Source of the DNA: Robbsia sp050955065
Lineage (GTDB): Bacteria; Pseudomonadota; Gammaproteobacteria; Burkholderiales; Burkholderiaceae
Direction of reading: 5' to 3'
Assembly: GCA_050955065.1 (NCBI GenBank)
Contig: JBPBQT010000455.1
Span: forward strand, 1 to 13,026
DNA: 13,026 nucleotides
Both the position numbers and the translations under genes were made by a program. Below, piece by piece: positions 1 through 6,222 of this stretch; position 1 is the stretch's first letter, and each line of letters begins with the position of its first letter. The notes under the pieces were generated by a model. The model searched no databases, was not told the DNA's origin, and saw nothing but the letters and a program-made list of their open reading frames with translations.

Positions 1-1
1 G

Positions 2-946
2 CCGCCGTATCACGTGGCGGGCTTTCTCGGGCCGGTCATGCTGATCGTCGCGAGATTGCTTCAGGGGTTTTCCGCCGGCGGCGAAATGGGTAGCGCGAGC
101 GCGTTTCTGATCGAGTACGCCCCCCCAGGCTCGCGCGCCTTCTACACCAGCTGGATTCAGTCGAGCATTGCATTGAACATCGTGCTGGGCACGCTGATCG
201 GCGCGGTGGCGACCATCCTGCTCACCCACGATCAATTGTATTCCTGGGGCTGGCGCATCCCTTTCCTGTTCGGTGTGATCATCGGGCCGGTAGGCTTCTA
301 CATCCGTGGTCAGATCGAGGAAAGTCCGCGCGGCCCCCAACATGAAGCGCGCTCGGCGTCACCGTTCATCGAGGTGTGGAAGGCATTCCCCAGGCAGACC
401 TTCGCCAGCTTTGCGCTCGTCTCGCTGTGGACTACCTGTACCTACGTCTATATGCATTACATGCCAACCTATGTGGTCACTGAACTGCATCAACCGCAGA
501 AGCTGGCATTTCTTTCCGTCACCGTGGGCGGCCTGGTGTTCATGGTGTGTGCGCCGGTCGTTGGATGGCTGTCGGACAGGTGGGGGCACAGGCGCTTTCT
601 GATGTATTCGGCGGCTGTCATATTCGTCACGGCTTACCCGATGTTCTCGTACATTCTGCGCACGCCGACACTCGCGGCCTTGACTGTCTTCTCGGTGTTC
701 GCCGGGGTTTTCAGCGCGTGCTATACCGGTCCTCTGCTCGCAGCACTCGCCGAACTTTTCCCCTCGAGAGTCCTCTCGACCGGAATTTCCGTATCCTACA
801 ATTTGTCCGTTACGGTCTTCGGCGGCTTCGCGGCGTTCTTCATCACCTTGATGATCTCGCTCACCCATTCGTCGCTGTCGCCCGCGTTCTACATGATGTT
901 TGCGGCGGCGCTGAGCTTTGTCGGCAGCTTCGCGGTCAGGTCGTAA
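2..946 (+). CDS. MFS metabolite:H+ symporter (MHS family), 5' end missing
   Basis: Inner-membrane proton-coupled carrier for organic acids or related metabolites, of the citrate/alpha-ketoglutarate/shikimate-like MHS branch of the major facilitator superfamily. The frame is open to the left edge, so the true start lies outside the window; the GTG at position 14 is internal. About 100 residues are missing compared with a typical carrier of about 430 residues. The fragment opens with the family signature RLLQGFSAGGE at the end of a membrane helix and continues with SAFLIEYAP. A second MFS-type loop motif, GWLSDRWGHRR, lies at about positions 558-590. Roughly eight to nine hydrophobic helices remain. 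The TAA stop is at 944-946. The next genes are on the opposite strand, so this gene is not part of the nine-gene cluster. The substrate cannot be deduced; the family call is firm. Confidence 0.9.
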   Translation, partial: PPYHVAGFLGPVMLIVARLLQGFSAGGEMGSASAFLIEYAPPGSRAFYTSWIQSSIALNIVLGTLIGAVATILLTHDQLYSWGWRIPFLFGVIIGPVGFYIRGQIEESPRGPQHEARSASPFIEVWKAFPRQTFASFALVSLWTTCTYVYMHYMPTYVVTELHQPQKLAFLSVTVGGLVFMVCAPVVGWLSDRWGHRRFLMYSAAVIFVTAYPMFSYILRTPTLAALTVFSVFAGVFSACYTGPLLAALAELFPSRVLSTGISVSYNLSVTVFGGFAAFFITLMISLTHSSLSPAFYMMFAAALSFVGSFAVRS

Positions 947-959
947 CGGACATGAGGTA

Positions 960-974
960 CGGCCCGGAAGGCCG
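960..974 (+). terminator. Weak hairpin after the MFS gene
   Basis: A 5-bp stem, CGGCC (960-964) with GGCCG (970-974), and a 5-nt loop lie 13 nt after the stop codon of the transporter. No T-run follows, so an intrinsic terminator is doubtful. It is listed because it is the only secondary structure directly downstream of this gene. The rest of 947-1129 shows no convincing gene. Confidence 0.2.
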
Positions 975-1129
975 GTCATTCAGGCTTCCTGTGGCAACGG
1001 GTGCATCCTGGCGCCCGTCGCCTCGGTGTCACGCGCGAGCTGACCCAGCCGAGCATTGGCGAATTTCTCCAATCGATCGCGCACGCCGGCAGCCCTGCCG
1101 TCCGTCTTGAGGCCCGGGATAATTCTCCC

Positions 1130-1348
1130 TCACTCCAGCATCGCTGATTGAAGACCCAGGTAATCGACGAAAGGAATGAAATCCCGGTTGAATTCGGATG
1201 CCCGCGAGAAGCCTTGCAATACTTCCGCCACGATGAGATCGCCAGCCAATAGCGCTTCGGTGCTCAAAAGGGCATCCAGTTTGTCGGTTTCAGGCGAACG
1301 CATGCCCTGGAAGTAATCTATCCAGACGCTCGAATCGACCAGTATCAT
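1130..1348 (-). pseudogene. VapC-type PIN toxin with an apparent internal deletion
   Basis: Type II toxin of the VapC family, a Mg-dependent PIN-domain ribonuclease. The start VDSSVWIDYF (D5) and the segment LIVAEVLQGF (E42) match the first half of a PIN domain. The last residues, RDFIPFVDYLGLQ, match the extreme C-terminus of VapC proteins, normally near residue 115-130. The product is only 72 aa against about 130 for the family. Everything between the second acidic position and the terminal motif is absent, including the usual (I)D..IA segment with the third acidic residue. The aspartate that usually precedes RDF is an asparagine here. The simplest reading is an in-frame deletion of about 55-60 codons with the joint near 1180-1192, which probably abolishes nuclease activity. 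The ATG (1346-1348) overlaps the vapB TGA as ATGA, so the pair is translationally coupled. A genuine mini-PIN protein is a less likely alternative. Confidence 0.72.
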
Positions 1349-1539
1349 CGATCCGTTCTCATTGCATCGAGATCACCCTCCCAGTGCAGCTTTCCCCGGA
1401 ACTGCCGGATGTGCTCCTGCTGTTTGAGCCGGATGAGGGTCGCCAGGCCGTGTTCGACGGCTTCCCGTTTGGTCGTGAGGCCGGTTATAGCAAGCGCCTC
1501 GGCCATCAAGTCGTCGTCGATTTCGACATTGGTACGCAT
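1345..1539 (-). CDS. VapB-family antitoxin
   Basis: Antitoxin of a type II VapBC pair, expected to bind DNA as a dimer and neutralise its partner PIN toxin. The 64-aa product begins MRTNVEIDDDLMAEAL, a short strand-helix-helix DNA-binding fold typical of VapB proteins with TKREAVE..L in the second helix (about residues 22-36). The C-terminal tail FRGKLHWEGDLDAMR is the usual toxin-embracing part. The start at 1537-1539 was chosen because the family motif begins there; an upstream in-frame start at 1614 would add 25 residues unlike the family and would run through the operator-like palindrome. The gene appears intact although its toxin is shortened, so it may survive as an autoregulator or as an antitoxin against related toxins elsewhere in the genome. 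Confidence 0.88.
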   Translation of the reverse strand: MRTNVEIDDDLMAEALAITGLTTKREAVEHGLATLIRLKQQEHIRQFRGKLHWEGDLDAMRTDR

Positions 1540-1551
1540 GGCTGCCTGACG

Positions 1552-1581
1552 ATGTGTATGAATTAGTGTAATTAGACACAT
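1552..1581 (-). promoter_or_regulatory. Probable VapBC autoregulatory operator
   Basis: A nested palindrome lies 12 bp upstream of the vapB start. The outer arms are ATGTGT (1552-1557) and ACACAT (1576-1581). The inner arms are AATTA (1561-1565) and TAATT (1569-1573) around a GTG centre. The site is AT-rich in an otherwise GC-rich region. VapB antitoxins generally repress their own promoter by binding such inverted repeats. No convincing -35/-10 pair could be placed, so the promoter itself is not called. Confidence 0.6.
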
Positions 1582-1642
1582 CGACCGGGTTGCGTCGAAT
1601 CGGCAAAGAACCAATCCGCCTTGCTCGGTGCCACGGTTTTTT

Positions 1643-1996
1643 TCAGCCCAGCGCCGTCACCGTGATCTCGACCAGCAGATCCGGCGCGGCGAGCGCCGAC
1701 TGAACCGTGGCTCGGGTCGGTGCGCAGCCGGGCGCGACCCACGCGTCCCAGACCTCGTTCATGCCGGCGAAGTCGCGCGCGATGTCGGCCAGCCAGACCT
1801 GCGCGGAGACCAGACGGGTCTTGTCGATGCCGGCCTGCGCGAGGAAGCCGTCGATCTTGGCCAGCACCTGCTCGGTCTGGCCCTTGACGTCCAGCGTGCG
1901 GTCGACGGCGGTCTGACCGCCGACGAAGACCAGGCCGGCGGCCTTGACGACGCGGCTCATGCGCTGGTTGCTGTCGATGCGGATGATGTCGCTCAT
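1643..1996 (-). CDS. RidA/YjgF/UK114-family imine deaminase
   Basis: Cytosolic enzyme of the Rid family, which hydrolyses reactive 2-imino acids or enamines to 2-keto acids and ammonia; such intermediates come from PLP enzymes and FAD amino acid oxidases. The 117-aa length is normal. Family features include AAGLVFVGGQTA (about 19-30), LVSAQVWLADI (62-72) and the C-terminal PTRATVQ..LAAPDLLVEITV, in which R95 sits at the position of the substrate-carboxylate-binding arginine of RidA and E110 at the conserved glutamate. The start at 1994-1996 is preceded by GGAG at good spacing; an upstream in-frame start at 2074 would add 26 unlike residues and enter a hairpin. It is the last gene of the cluster, 114 bp after the FAD subunit, and probably removes imines made by the upstream oxidases. 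It may belong to a Rid subgroup other than archetypal RidA. Confidence 0.92.
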   Translation of the reverse strand: MSDIIRIDSNQRMSRVVKAAGLVFVGGQTAVDRTLDVKGQTEQVLAKIDGFLAQAGIDKTRLVSAQVWLADIARDFAGMNEVWDAWVAPGCAPTRATVQSALAAPDLLVEITVTALG

Positions 1997-2032
1997 GGTG
2001 TGTTGCTCCGTGAAGGGAAGGTGGGGAGTGAA

Positions 2033-2050
2033 CCGGCGCCGAAACGCCGG
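2033..2050 (-). promoter_or_regulatory. Small hairpin upstream of the RidA gene
   Basis: A perfect 6-bp inverted repeat, CCGGCG (2033-2038) and CGCCGG (2045-2050), with a 6-nt loop. It lies 36 bp before the RidA start in the 114-bp gap after the FAD subunit. It stands immediately next to a larger hairpin at 2055-2088. No U-run follows on the transcribed strand, so it looks like an mRNA structure rather than a terminator. The role is unknown. Confidence 0.45.
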
Positions 2051-2054
2051 GGAG

Positions 2055-2088
2055 GCGGCGGACCGTGCGAGCATGCGCGGTCCGCCGC
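2055..2088 (-). promoter_or_regulatory. Strong intercistronic hairpin between FAD subunit and RidA genes
   Basis: A perfect 11-bp inverted repeat, GCGGCGGACCG (2055-2065) and CGGTCCGCCGC (2078-2088), surrounds a 12-nt loop and can extend by a wobble pair and one further GC pair. It lies 22 bp after the stop of the FAD subunit on the transcribed strand. No U-tract follows, so it is more likely an mRNA stabiliser, a processing site or a partial attenuator than a complete intrinsic terminator. A REP-like element is also possible but needs comparison with the rest of the genome. Confidence 0.55.
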
Positions 2089-2110
2089 AGGGAAAACGTC
2101 GCGCCGGCCG

Positions 2111-3250
2111 TCAGGCCGACATGGGAAAACGGTCGATCGCGAACGCGTCGAGCGGCAACGATGCCTGCCCGTCCAGCACCAGTTCGGAGACGAGCCTGCC
2201 GCAACCCGGGCCGAGCTGGAAGCCGCTGCCGCAATACCCGAAGGAATAGGTCAGGTTCGACGCGCGGCGGCTTTTCGAGATGACGGGCAGACCATCGTCG
2301 GTGAAGGCCTCGACGCCGGCCCACGCGCGGTTGATGCCCAGATGCCGCAGATGCGGAAACAGATCGACCACCGTGTTCGCGCTTTTGACCAGACGCGCGA
2401 AGTCGACCTCGCCATGCCGCGCGGGCAGGTCGGCGATGCCGATCAGCTTGCCGCCGATCACCACGGTGCCGTTGTCGAACTGCTTGAACGACAGCGGGCG
2501 GCCGGTGGCGCCGAGCGTCGCGCGGCAGAACGGCGCGACGCGGTGGGTGACCATGAGCATCAGGCCCTCGGGGTGCATCGGTACCGGTTCGCCGACCTGC
2601 GCGGCCAGCTCGCCGGCCCAGGCGCCCGCCGTCACCACCAGGCGCGCGGCATTGAAAACGCCTGCCGGCGTCTGTGCGCACCAGCGTTCGCCATGCTGTT
2701 CGATCCGCCCGACGGGCGTGCCCTCGTGGAACACCGCGCCGAGCTTCTGCGCGGCCCGGCGGAACGCGGCGGTGGCGCGAAACGGCAGCGCATAGCCGTC
2801 GTCCTCGACCCAGATCGCACCGGTGACATGCGGCGCGATCGCGGGTTCGAGCGTCAGCACGGTCTCGCGGTCGATGATCCTTTCGTGCGTGAAACCGTGC
2901 GCTTCGAGCAGCGCGACGCGTGCCCGGCATTCGTCGAGTTCGGCGTCGCTCTCGGCGATCTTCATCTGTCCGGAGGGGACGAAACCGGCATCGTCGCCGA
3001 TCGTCTCGACGATGTGGTGCCAGATCTCGCGCGACATCAGCGCGAGCGGGATTTCGGGAAGAGGACGGCCGAGCGTGCGCACGCCGCCGGCGTTGACGCC
3101 GGATGAGTGCCGGCCGACATAGTCGGCCTCCAGCACAATGACGCGTACCCCGCGCCGCGCCAGATGGAACGCGGTGCTGGCGCCATGCAGTCCACCGCCG
3201 ACGACGATGACGTCGGCGCCCGTGTGGGTGGGCGACGCGGACTCATTCAC
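2111..3250 (-). CDS. DAO-family FAD oxidoreductase, HcnC/OoxB-like subunit
   Basis: FAD-binding catalytic subunit of the D-amino acid oxidase/sarcosine oxidase beta family, 379 aa. It probably forms a complex with the two subunits encoded directly upstream, as in octopine/nopaline oxidases, hydrogen cyanide synthase and heteromeric D-hydroxyproline dehydrogenase. The Rossmann motif VIVVGGGLHG (about 14-23) ends with acidic E41. HSSGVNAGGVR (48-58) is the typical FAD-contacting segment of this family. GVEAFTDDGLPVI and YCGSGFQLGPGCGRLV near the C-terminus form the second FAD/substrate region. The start is GTG at 3248-3250, backed by GGAGAA about nine bases upstream, and it overlaps the preceding stop by 8 bp, so the two genes are translationally coupled. 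No signal peptide is seen, so the protein is cytoplasmic or peripheral. The substrate is unknown; an amine or amino acid derivative is expected. Confidence 0.9.
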   Translation of the reverse strand: MNESASPTHTGADVIVVGGGLHGASTAFHLARRGVRVIVLEADYVGRHSSGVNAGGVRTLGRPLPEIPLALMSREIWHHIVETIGDDAGFVPSGQMKIAESDAELDECRARVALLEAHGFTHERIIDRETVLTLEPAIAPHVTGAIWVEDDGYALPFRATAAFRRAAQKLGAVFHEGTPVGRIEQHGERWCAQTPAGVFNAARLVVTAGAWAGELAAQVGEPVPMHPEGLMLMVTHRVAPFCRATLGATGRPLSFKQFDNGTVVIGGKLIGIADLPARHGEVDFARLVKSANTVVDLFPHLRHLGINRAWAGVEAFTDDGLPVISKSRRASNLTYSFGYCGSGFQLGPGCGRLVSELVLDGQASLPLDAFAIDRFPMSA

Positions 3251-4637
3251 CGGCGAGTTCTCCGAGCGTCAGCGGTTTGATCGGCGGCCGGATCCGGTAG
3301 TAACCGACCTCGGCCGGCGGCACGTCGCGCGCCTGCGCGATCACTTCGGTCACGGTCAGTCCGCACATCCGGCCCTGGCAGGGGCCCATGCCGCAGCGGC
3401 CGAAGGACTTCGCCTGGTTCGGCCCGAGACAGCCCAGCCGGACGTATTCGCGCAACTGGCCGGCCGTGACTTCCTCGCAGCGACAGACGATCACGTCGTC
3501 TTTCGGGATACGGTTTTCCTGGCGCGCACGATACAGGCTGTCGAGGAAGGGGCGGATGCGCAGCACGTTCGCGAGCGCGGCGCGTAGCGGTGCGGCATGC
3601 CGGTCCCGCGTGGGCGGATCGATCGCGCCGAGCTGCGCGGTCACCGCCAGCGCGGCGATCTCCCCCCGCAGTGCGGCGGCCTGCGCCCCGCCGATGCCGC
3701 CGCCGTCGCCGGCGACGAAGATGCCGTCGGTGTCGAGTTCGCCCCAGGCGTCGGTGTCCGGCGTGAAGCACGACTGCGCGTCATCCCAGTGATGCCGGGC
3801 GCGCAGCGACAGCGTGAACTGCGTGTTCGGCACGACGCCCTGGTGCAACAGGATGACGTTCGCCGCGATCCGGTGGGCGGCGCCGCCGACCGTGAAGCGC
3901 AACGCGGCCGCGTGTTCGATGCCGTCGGGGTCCCGCGCGCCTTCGATGCGCAGGTCGTCGGCGGCTTCATACATCGGCACGCCCGCCTCGCGCAGCGTGC
4001 GCACCAGTTGCAGCCCCTTGCTCAGATACGGCCAGGCGCGCAGCGCGGACAGCATGTGGCGTTTCGCGCGCCAGCGGTCCTCGTGCCGCGTGGTGTCGAT
4101 CAGCGCGCGGATCGGCACGCCGGCGCGCACGTACTGCCAGCCCAGCAGATAGAGCAGCGGGCCGCATCCCACCAGCACCGGCGGCTCGGCCGGCACCTCG
4201 CCGGCGCTTTTCAGCAGGATCTGCGCGGCGCCGGCGGTGAGTACGCCGGGCAGCGTCCAGCCCGGGATCGGGAACGGCCGCTCCAGCGCGCCGGTGGCGA
4301 GGATCACGCGCTGCGCGTCGAAGTTCGCGACCTTGCCGTCCTTGAGATAGTGCACCGAGCGCTCGCGCGTCACCTGCCAGACCGAGGCATGCGGAATGTA
4401 GCGCGCGCCCGAGTCGGCGAACGCCTCGGCCAGCGCGGCCCCGGCGGCATAGTCGGGACCGAGGATCGCGCGCCGTTGCGCGCCGCTGCGCTCGATGCCG
4501 CGATAGATCTGGCCGCCCACGGCGTCCTGTTCGTCGAGCACGACCACCGACAACCCGGCATGCGCCGCACGCGTGGCGGCGCTCAGGCCCGCGGGGCCCG
4601 CGCCGATCACCACGACATCGATCGTTTCACTCTGCAT
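3243..4637 (-). CDS. FAD/[2Fe-2S] NAD(P)-binding oxidoreductase, HcnB/OoxA-like subunit
   Basis: Large electron-transfer subunit of a heteromeric amine or amino acid dehydrogenase, 464 aa, the same size class as HcnB and opine oxidase subunit A. Residues 7-17 hold the FAD Rossmann motif VVVIGAGPAG. VLVGCGPLLY (154-163) lies in the second nucleotide-binding domain, and GIFVAGDGGGIGG (305-317) is the second FAD-contact motif. The C-terminal BFD-like [2Fe-2S] domain has C385 and C387 followed by C415 and C420, in CRCEEVTAGQL and GRCGMGPCQGRMCG. The start at 4635-4637 is preceded by AGGAG at ideal spacing; the longer reading from 4688 adds an arginine-rich tail inside the upstream gene and is rejected. 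It overlaps the small-subunit gene by 11 bp and the FAD subunit by 8 bp, which supports a fixed-stoichiometry complex. Confidence 0.9.
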   Translation of the reverse strand: MQSETIDVVVIGAGPAGLSAATRAAHAGLSVVVLDEQDAVGGQIYRGIERSGAQRRAILGPDYAAGAALAEAFADSGARYIPHASVWQVTRERSVHYLKDGKVANFDAQRVILATGALERPFPIPGWTLPGVLTAGAAQILLKSAGEVPAEPPVLVGCGPLLYLLGWQYVRAGVPIRALIDTTRHEDRWRAKRHMLSALRAWPYLSKGLQLVRTLREAGVPMYEAADDLRIEGARDPDGIEHAAALRFTVGGAAHRIAANVILLHQGVVPNTQFTLSLRARHHWDDAQSCFTPDTDAWGELDTDGIFVAGDGGGIGGAQAAALRGEIAALAVTAQLGAIDPPTRDRHAAPLRAALANVLRIRPFLDSLYRARQENRIPKDDVIVCRCEEVTAGQLREYVRLGCLGPNQAKSFGRCGMGPCQGRMCGLTVTEVIAQARDVPPAEVGYYRIRPPIKPLTLGELAGE

Positions 4638-5055
4638 GGTGTGGCTCCTGCGCCGGCGTCGGCACGTGAAGGGACGGGGGCAGGTCACTGGCGCCTTCCT
4701 GCGAGCGCACCCGCATGCCGTCGGCGACGGGGACCAGGCAGCTCTGGCGGCTTGGTACGCCGTCGATCTCGACCAGGCATTCGAAGCAGGCGCCCATCAT
4801 GCAGTAGGGCGCGCGTGGCGCGCCCGAGACCGGCGTCGCGCGAAACCGCCGCACGCCGGCGGCGAGCAGCGCCGCGGCGACCGAGCGTCCGCCCGGCACG
4901 GCGAGGGGCCGGTCGTCGAACCAGAGGGTGATGTCGGCGTCGGGGAGCGGGTACGCGCCCGCGTCGGCGTGCGCCGCACCGGAGGAGGGCGTGCTTGCGT
5001 CGACGGCAGCGGGACTGACGGCGGTCAGCACCCGGAACAGCGGTTTGGCGGTCAT
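4627..5055 (-). CDS. [2Fe-2S] small subunit, HcnA-like
   Basis: Ferredoxin-like electron-transfer subunit of the three-part dehydrogenase, 142 aa. The cluster ligands are C85, C90, C93 and C106 (C-x4-C-x2-C-x12-C) in PYCMMGACFECLVEIDG and RQSCLVPV, the arrangement of the N-terminal [2Fe-2S] domain in HcnA and sarcosine oxidase alpha. The domain proper starts near residue 41 (DITLWFDDRPL). The first 40 residues are Ala/Ser/Pro-rich with no recognised function and make the protein longer than the usual 100 residues. The ATG at 5053-5055 has AAGG upstream. The gene follows the free-standing FAD oxidase by 45 bp and overlaps the large subunit by 11 bp. Confidence 0.9.
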   Translation of the reverse strand: MTAKPLFRVLTAVSPAAVDASTPSSGAAHADAGAYPLPDADITLWFDDRPLAVPGGRSVAAALLAAGVRRFRATPVSGAPRAPYCMMGACFECLVEIDGVPSRQSCLVPVADGMRVRSQEGASDLPPSLHVPTPAQEPHHAE

Positions 5056-5100
5056 GGCTCGATTACCTTGTGTCGGTCTTTCTGTCTCGATTGTTTCATC

Positions 5101-6222
5101 TCAGGCGCCTTGCAGAAAGCGTCCGCCCGGGAAGGCGGCCATTTCCTCCGGCATCTCGCCCCCGGTCACCCACGGCGCGATGCGCATCGCATGTGCGGCG
5201 GCGAGCGTCACGCCGCTATGGCAGGTGACGACGAACGCGCCCGGGTACTGCGCGGACTGTTCGTAGATCGGGAAGCTGTCAGGGCTGTAGACGCGCAACG
5301 CCGCCCACATGCGCACCAGGCGCACGTCCTTGAGCAGCGGGAACGCGCGCAGGCCGCGGCGCGCGATGCCCGACAGCACGTCGGTGGTGGTGAAATCGTC
5401 GAAGCCCGCTTCCTCCATCGAATCGCCGAACTGCACCGAGCCTTCGTCGGTCTGCCGGACGTTGATCGTCGGATAGTTCAGGAACGGGGCGACGCGCTCG
5501 CTGACCAGCACCTGGCCGCGGTTCGGCGCGACCGGCGCGTGCAGGCCGATCTGCGGCGCGAGTTCCCGGTTGCCGAGCCCGGCGGACAGCACGATGCGCG
5601 GCGCGCGCCAGACGCCGTCCTGGCCATGCACGGCGAAGCCGCCGCGCTCCGGGACGATGCGTCCGACATGCTCGGCGTTGACCAGCGTCACGCCGCGCCG
5701 CTGCATCGCATCGTGCAGCGCGCGCAGCAGTTTCAGCGGATTGACGTGGCCGTCCATCGGCGTGTAGCTCGCGCCCACCACTTCGGGGCCGATCGCCGGC
5801 AGGCGCTCGCGCACGGCTTTCGCGTCCATCAGCTCGTACGGGTAGTCGCCGCCGAGTTCGCGGCGCAGCGTCGACAGCCGCAGCTCGCGCTCCGCCATTT
5901 CCTCGTCGGAGAAGCAGAGGAAGAAGCCGCCCGGCTGCTTGAGCGCGACATCGATGCCGGTCTCGTCGAGGAGCGCCGCGGCCAACCCCGGCCAGCGGTC
6001 GGCGGAACTGCGCGACCAACGCGCGTAGGGCGAGAGCCCGTAGCCCTTGCCCTGGATCCAGACCAGCCCGAAATTGCCGCGCGACGCCCGGAATCCGCCA
6101 TCGCCCTGGTCCAGCACCGTCACCTTCGCGCCCTGTCGCGCGAGACCATAGGCGACGGCGCTGCCGACCAGGCCGCCGCCGAGCACCAGCACGTCGGCGC
6201 TGCCGCCGGCCTTCTGTGTCAT
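5101..6222 (-). CDS. DAO-family FAD oxidoreductase (second, free-standing copy)
   Basis: FAD-dependent amine or amino acid oxidoreductase of the DadA/HcnC/glycine-oxidase-like family, 373 aa, expected to oxidise a C-N bond to an imine. VLVLGGGLVG (11-20) is the FAD dinucleotide motif with D38 ending the second strand. RASRGNFGLVWIQGKG (45-60) is the FAD-contact segment, VLSAGLGN (211-218) lies in the second FAD region, and CHSGVTLAAAHA (334-345) is the C-terminal FAD/substrate segment. The start at 6220-6222 has GGAGA upstream and its ATG overlaps the permease TGA as ATGA. The frame stays open further upstream to 7587, but that stretch lies inside the permeases and is a GC-rich shadow. The protein differs clearly from the other DAO subunit in the cluster, so the operon carries two distinct flavoproteins. 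It may act alone or share the iron-sulphur partners. Confidence 0.88.
   Translation of the reverse strand: MTQKAGGSADVLVLGGGLVGSAVAYGLARQGAKVTVLDQGDGGFRASRGNFGLVWIQGKGYGLSPYARWSRSSADRWPGLAAALLDETGIDVALKQPGGFFLCFSDEEMAERELRLSTLRRELGGDYPYELMDAKAVRERLPAIGPEVVGASYTPMDGHVNPLKLLRALHDAMQRRGVTLVNAEHVGRIVPERGGFAVHGQDGVWRAPRIVLSAGLGNRELAPQIGLHAPVAPNRGQVLVSERVAPFLNYPTINVRQTDEGSVQFGDSMEEAGFDDFTTTDVLSGIARRGLRAFPLLKDVRLVRMWAALRVYSPDSFPIYEQSAQYPGAFVVTCHSGVTLAAAHAMRIAPWVTGGEMPEEMAAFPGGRFLQGA

Noticed and set aside
953..1146. Possible gene remnant in the gap after the MFS transporter (+ strand frame containing TRELTQPSIGEFLQ)
   Set aside because: It is only about 64 codons, has no ribosome site, resembles no family I recognise, and its end overlaps the VapC gene.
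1572..2930. A 452-codon frame on the - strand overlapping the RidA and FAD subunit genes
   Set aside because: It is in another frame of two clear genes and its translation is Arg-rich without any recognisable motif.
2111..5055. True hydrogen cyanide synthase (HcnABC)
   Set aside because: The subunit plan is the same, but the third subunit is shorter than HcnC, the order includes a second oxidase, and linkage to an importer and RidA points to catabolism. The subunits are described as HcnABC-like without the gene names.
5056..5100. Direct repeat AATCGAG in the gap before the [2Fe-2S] subunit
   Set aside because: Two 7-bp copies in 45 bp, with no symmetry or known role; likely chance.
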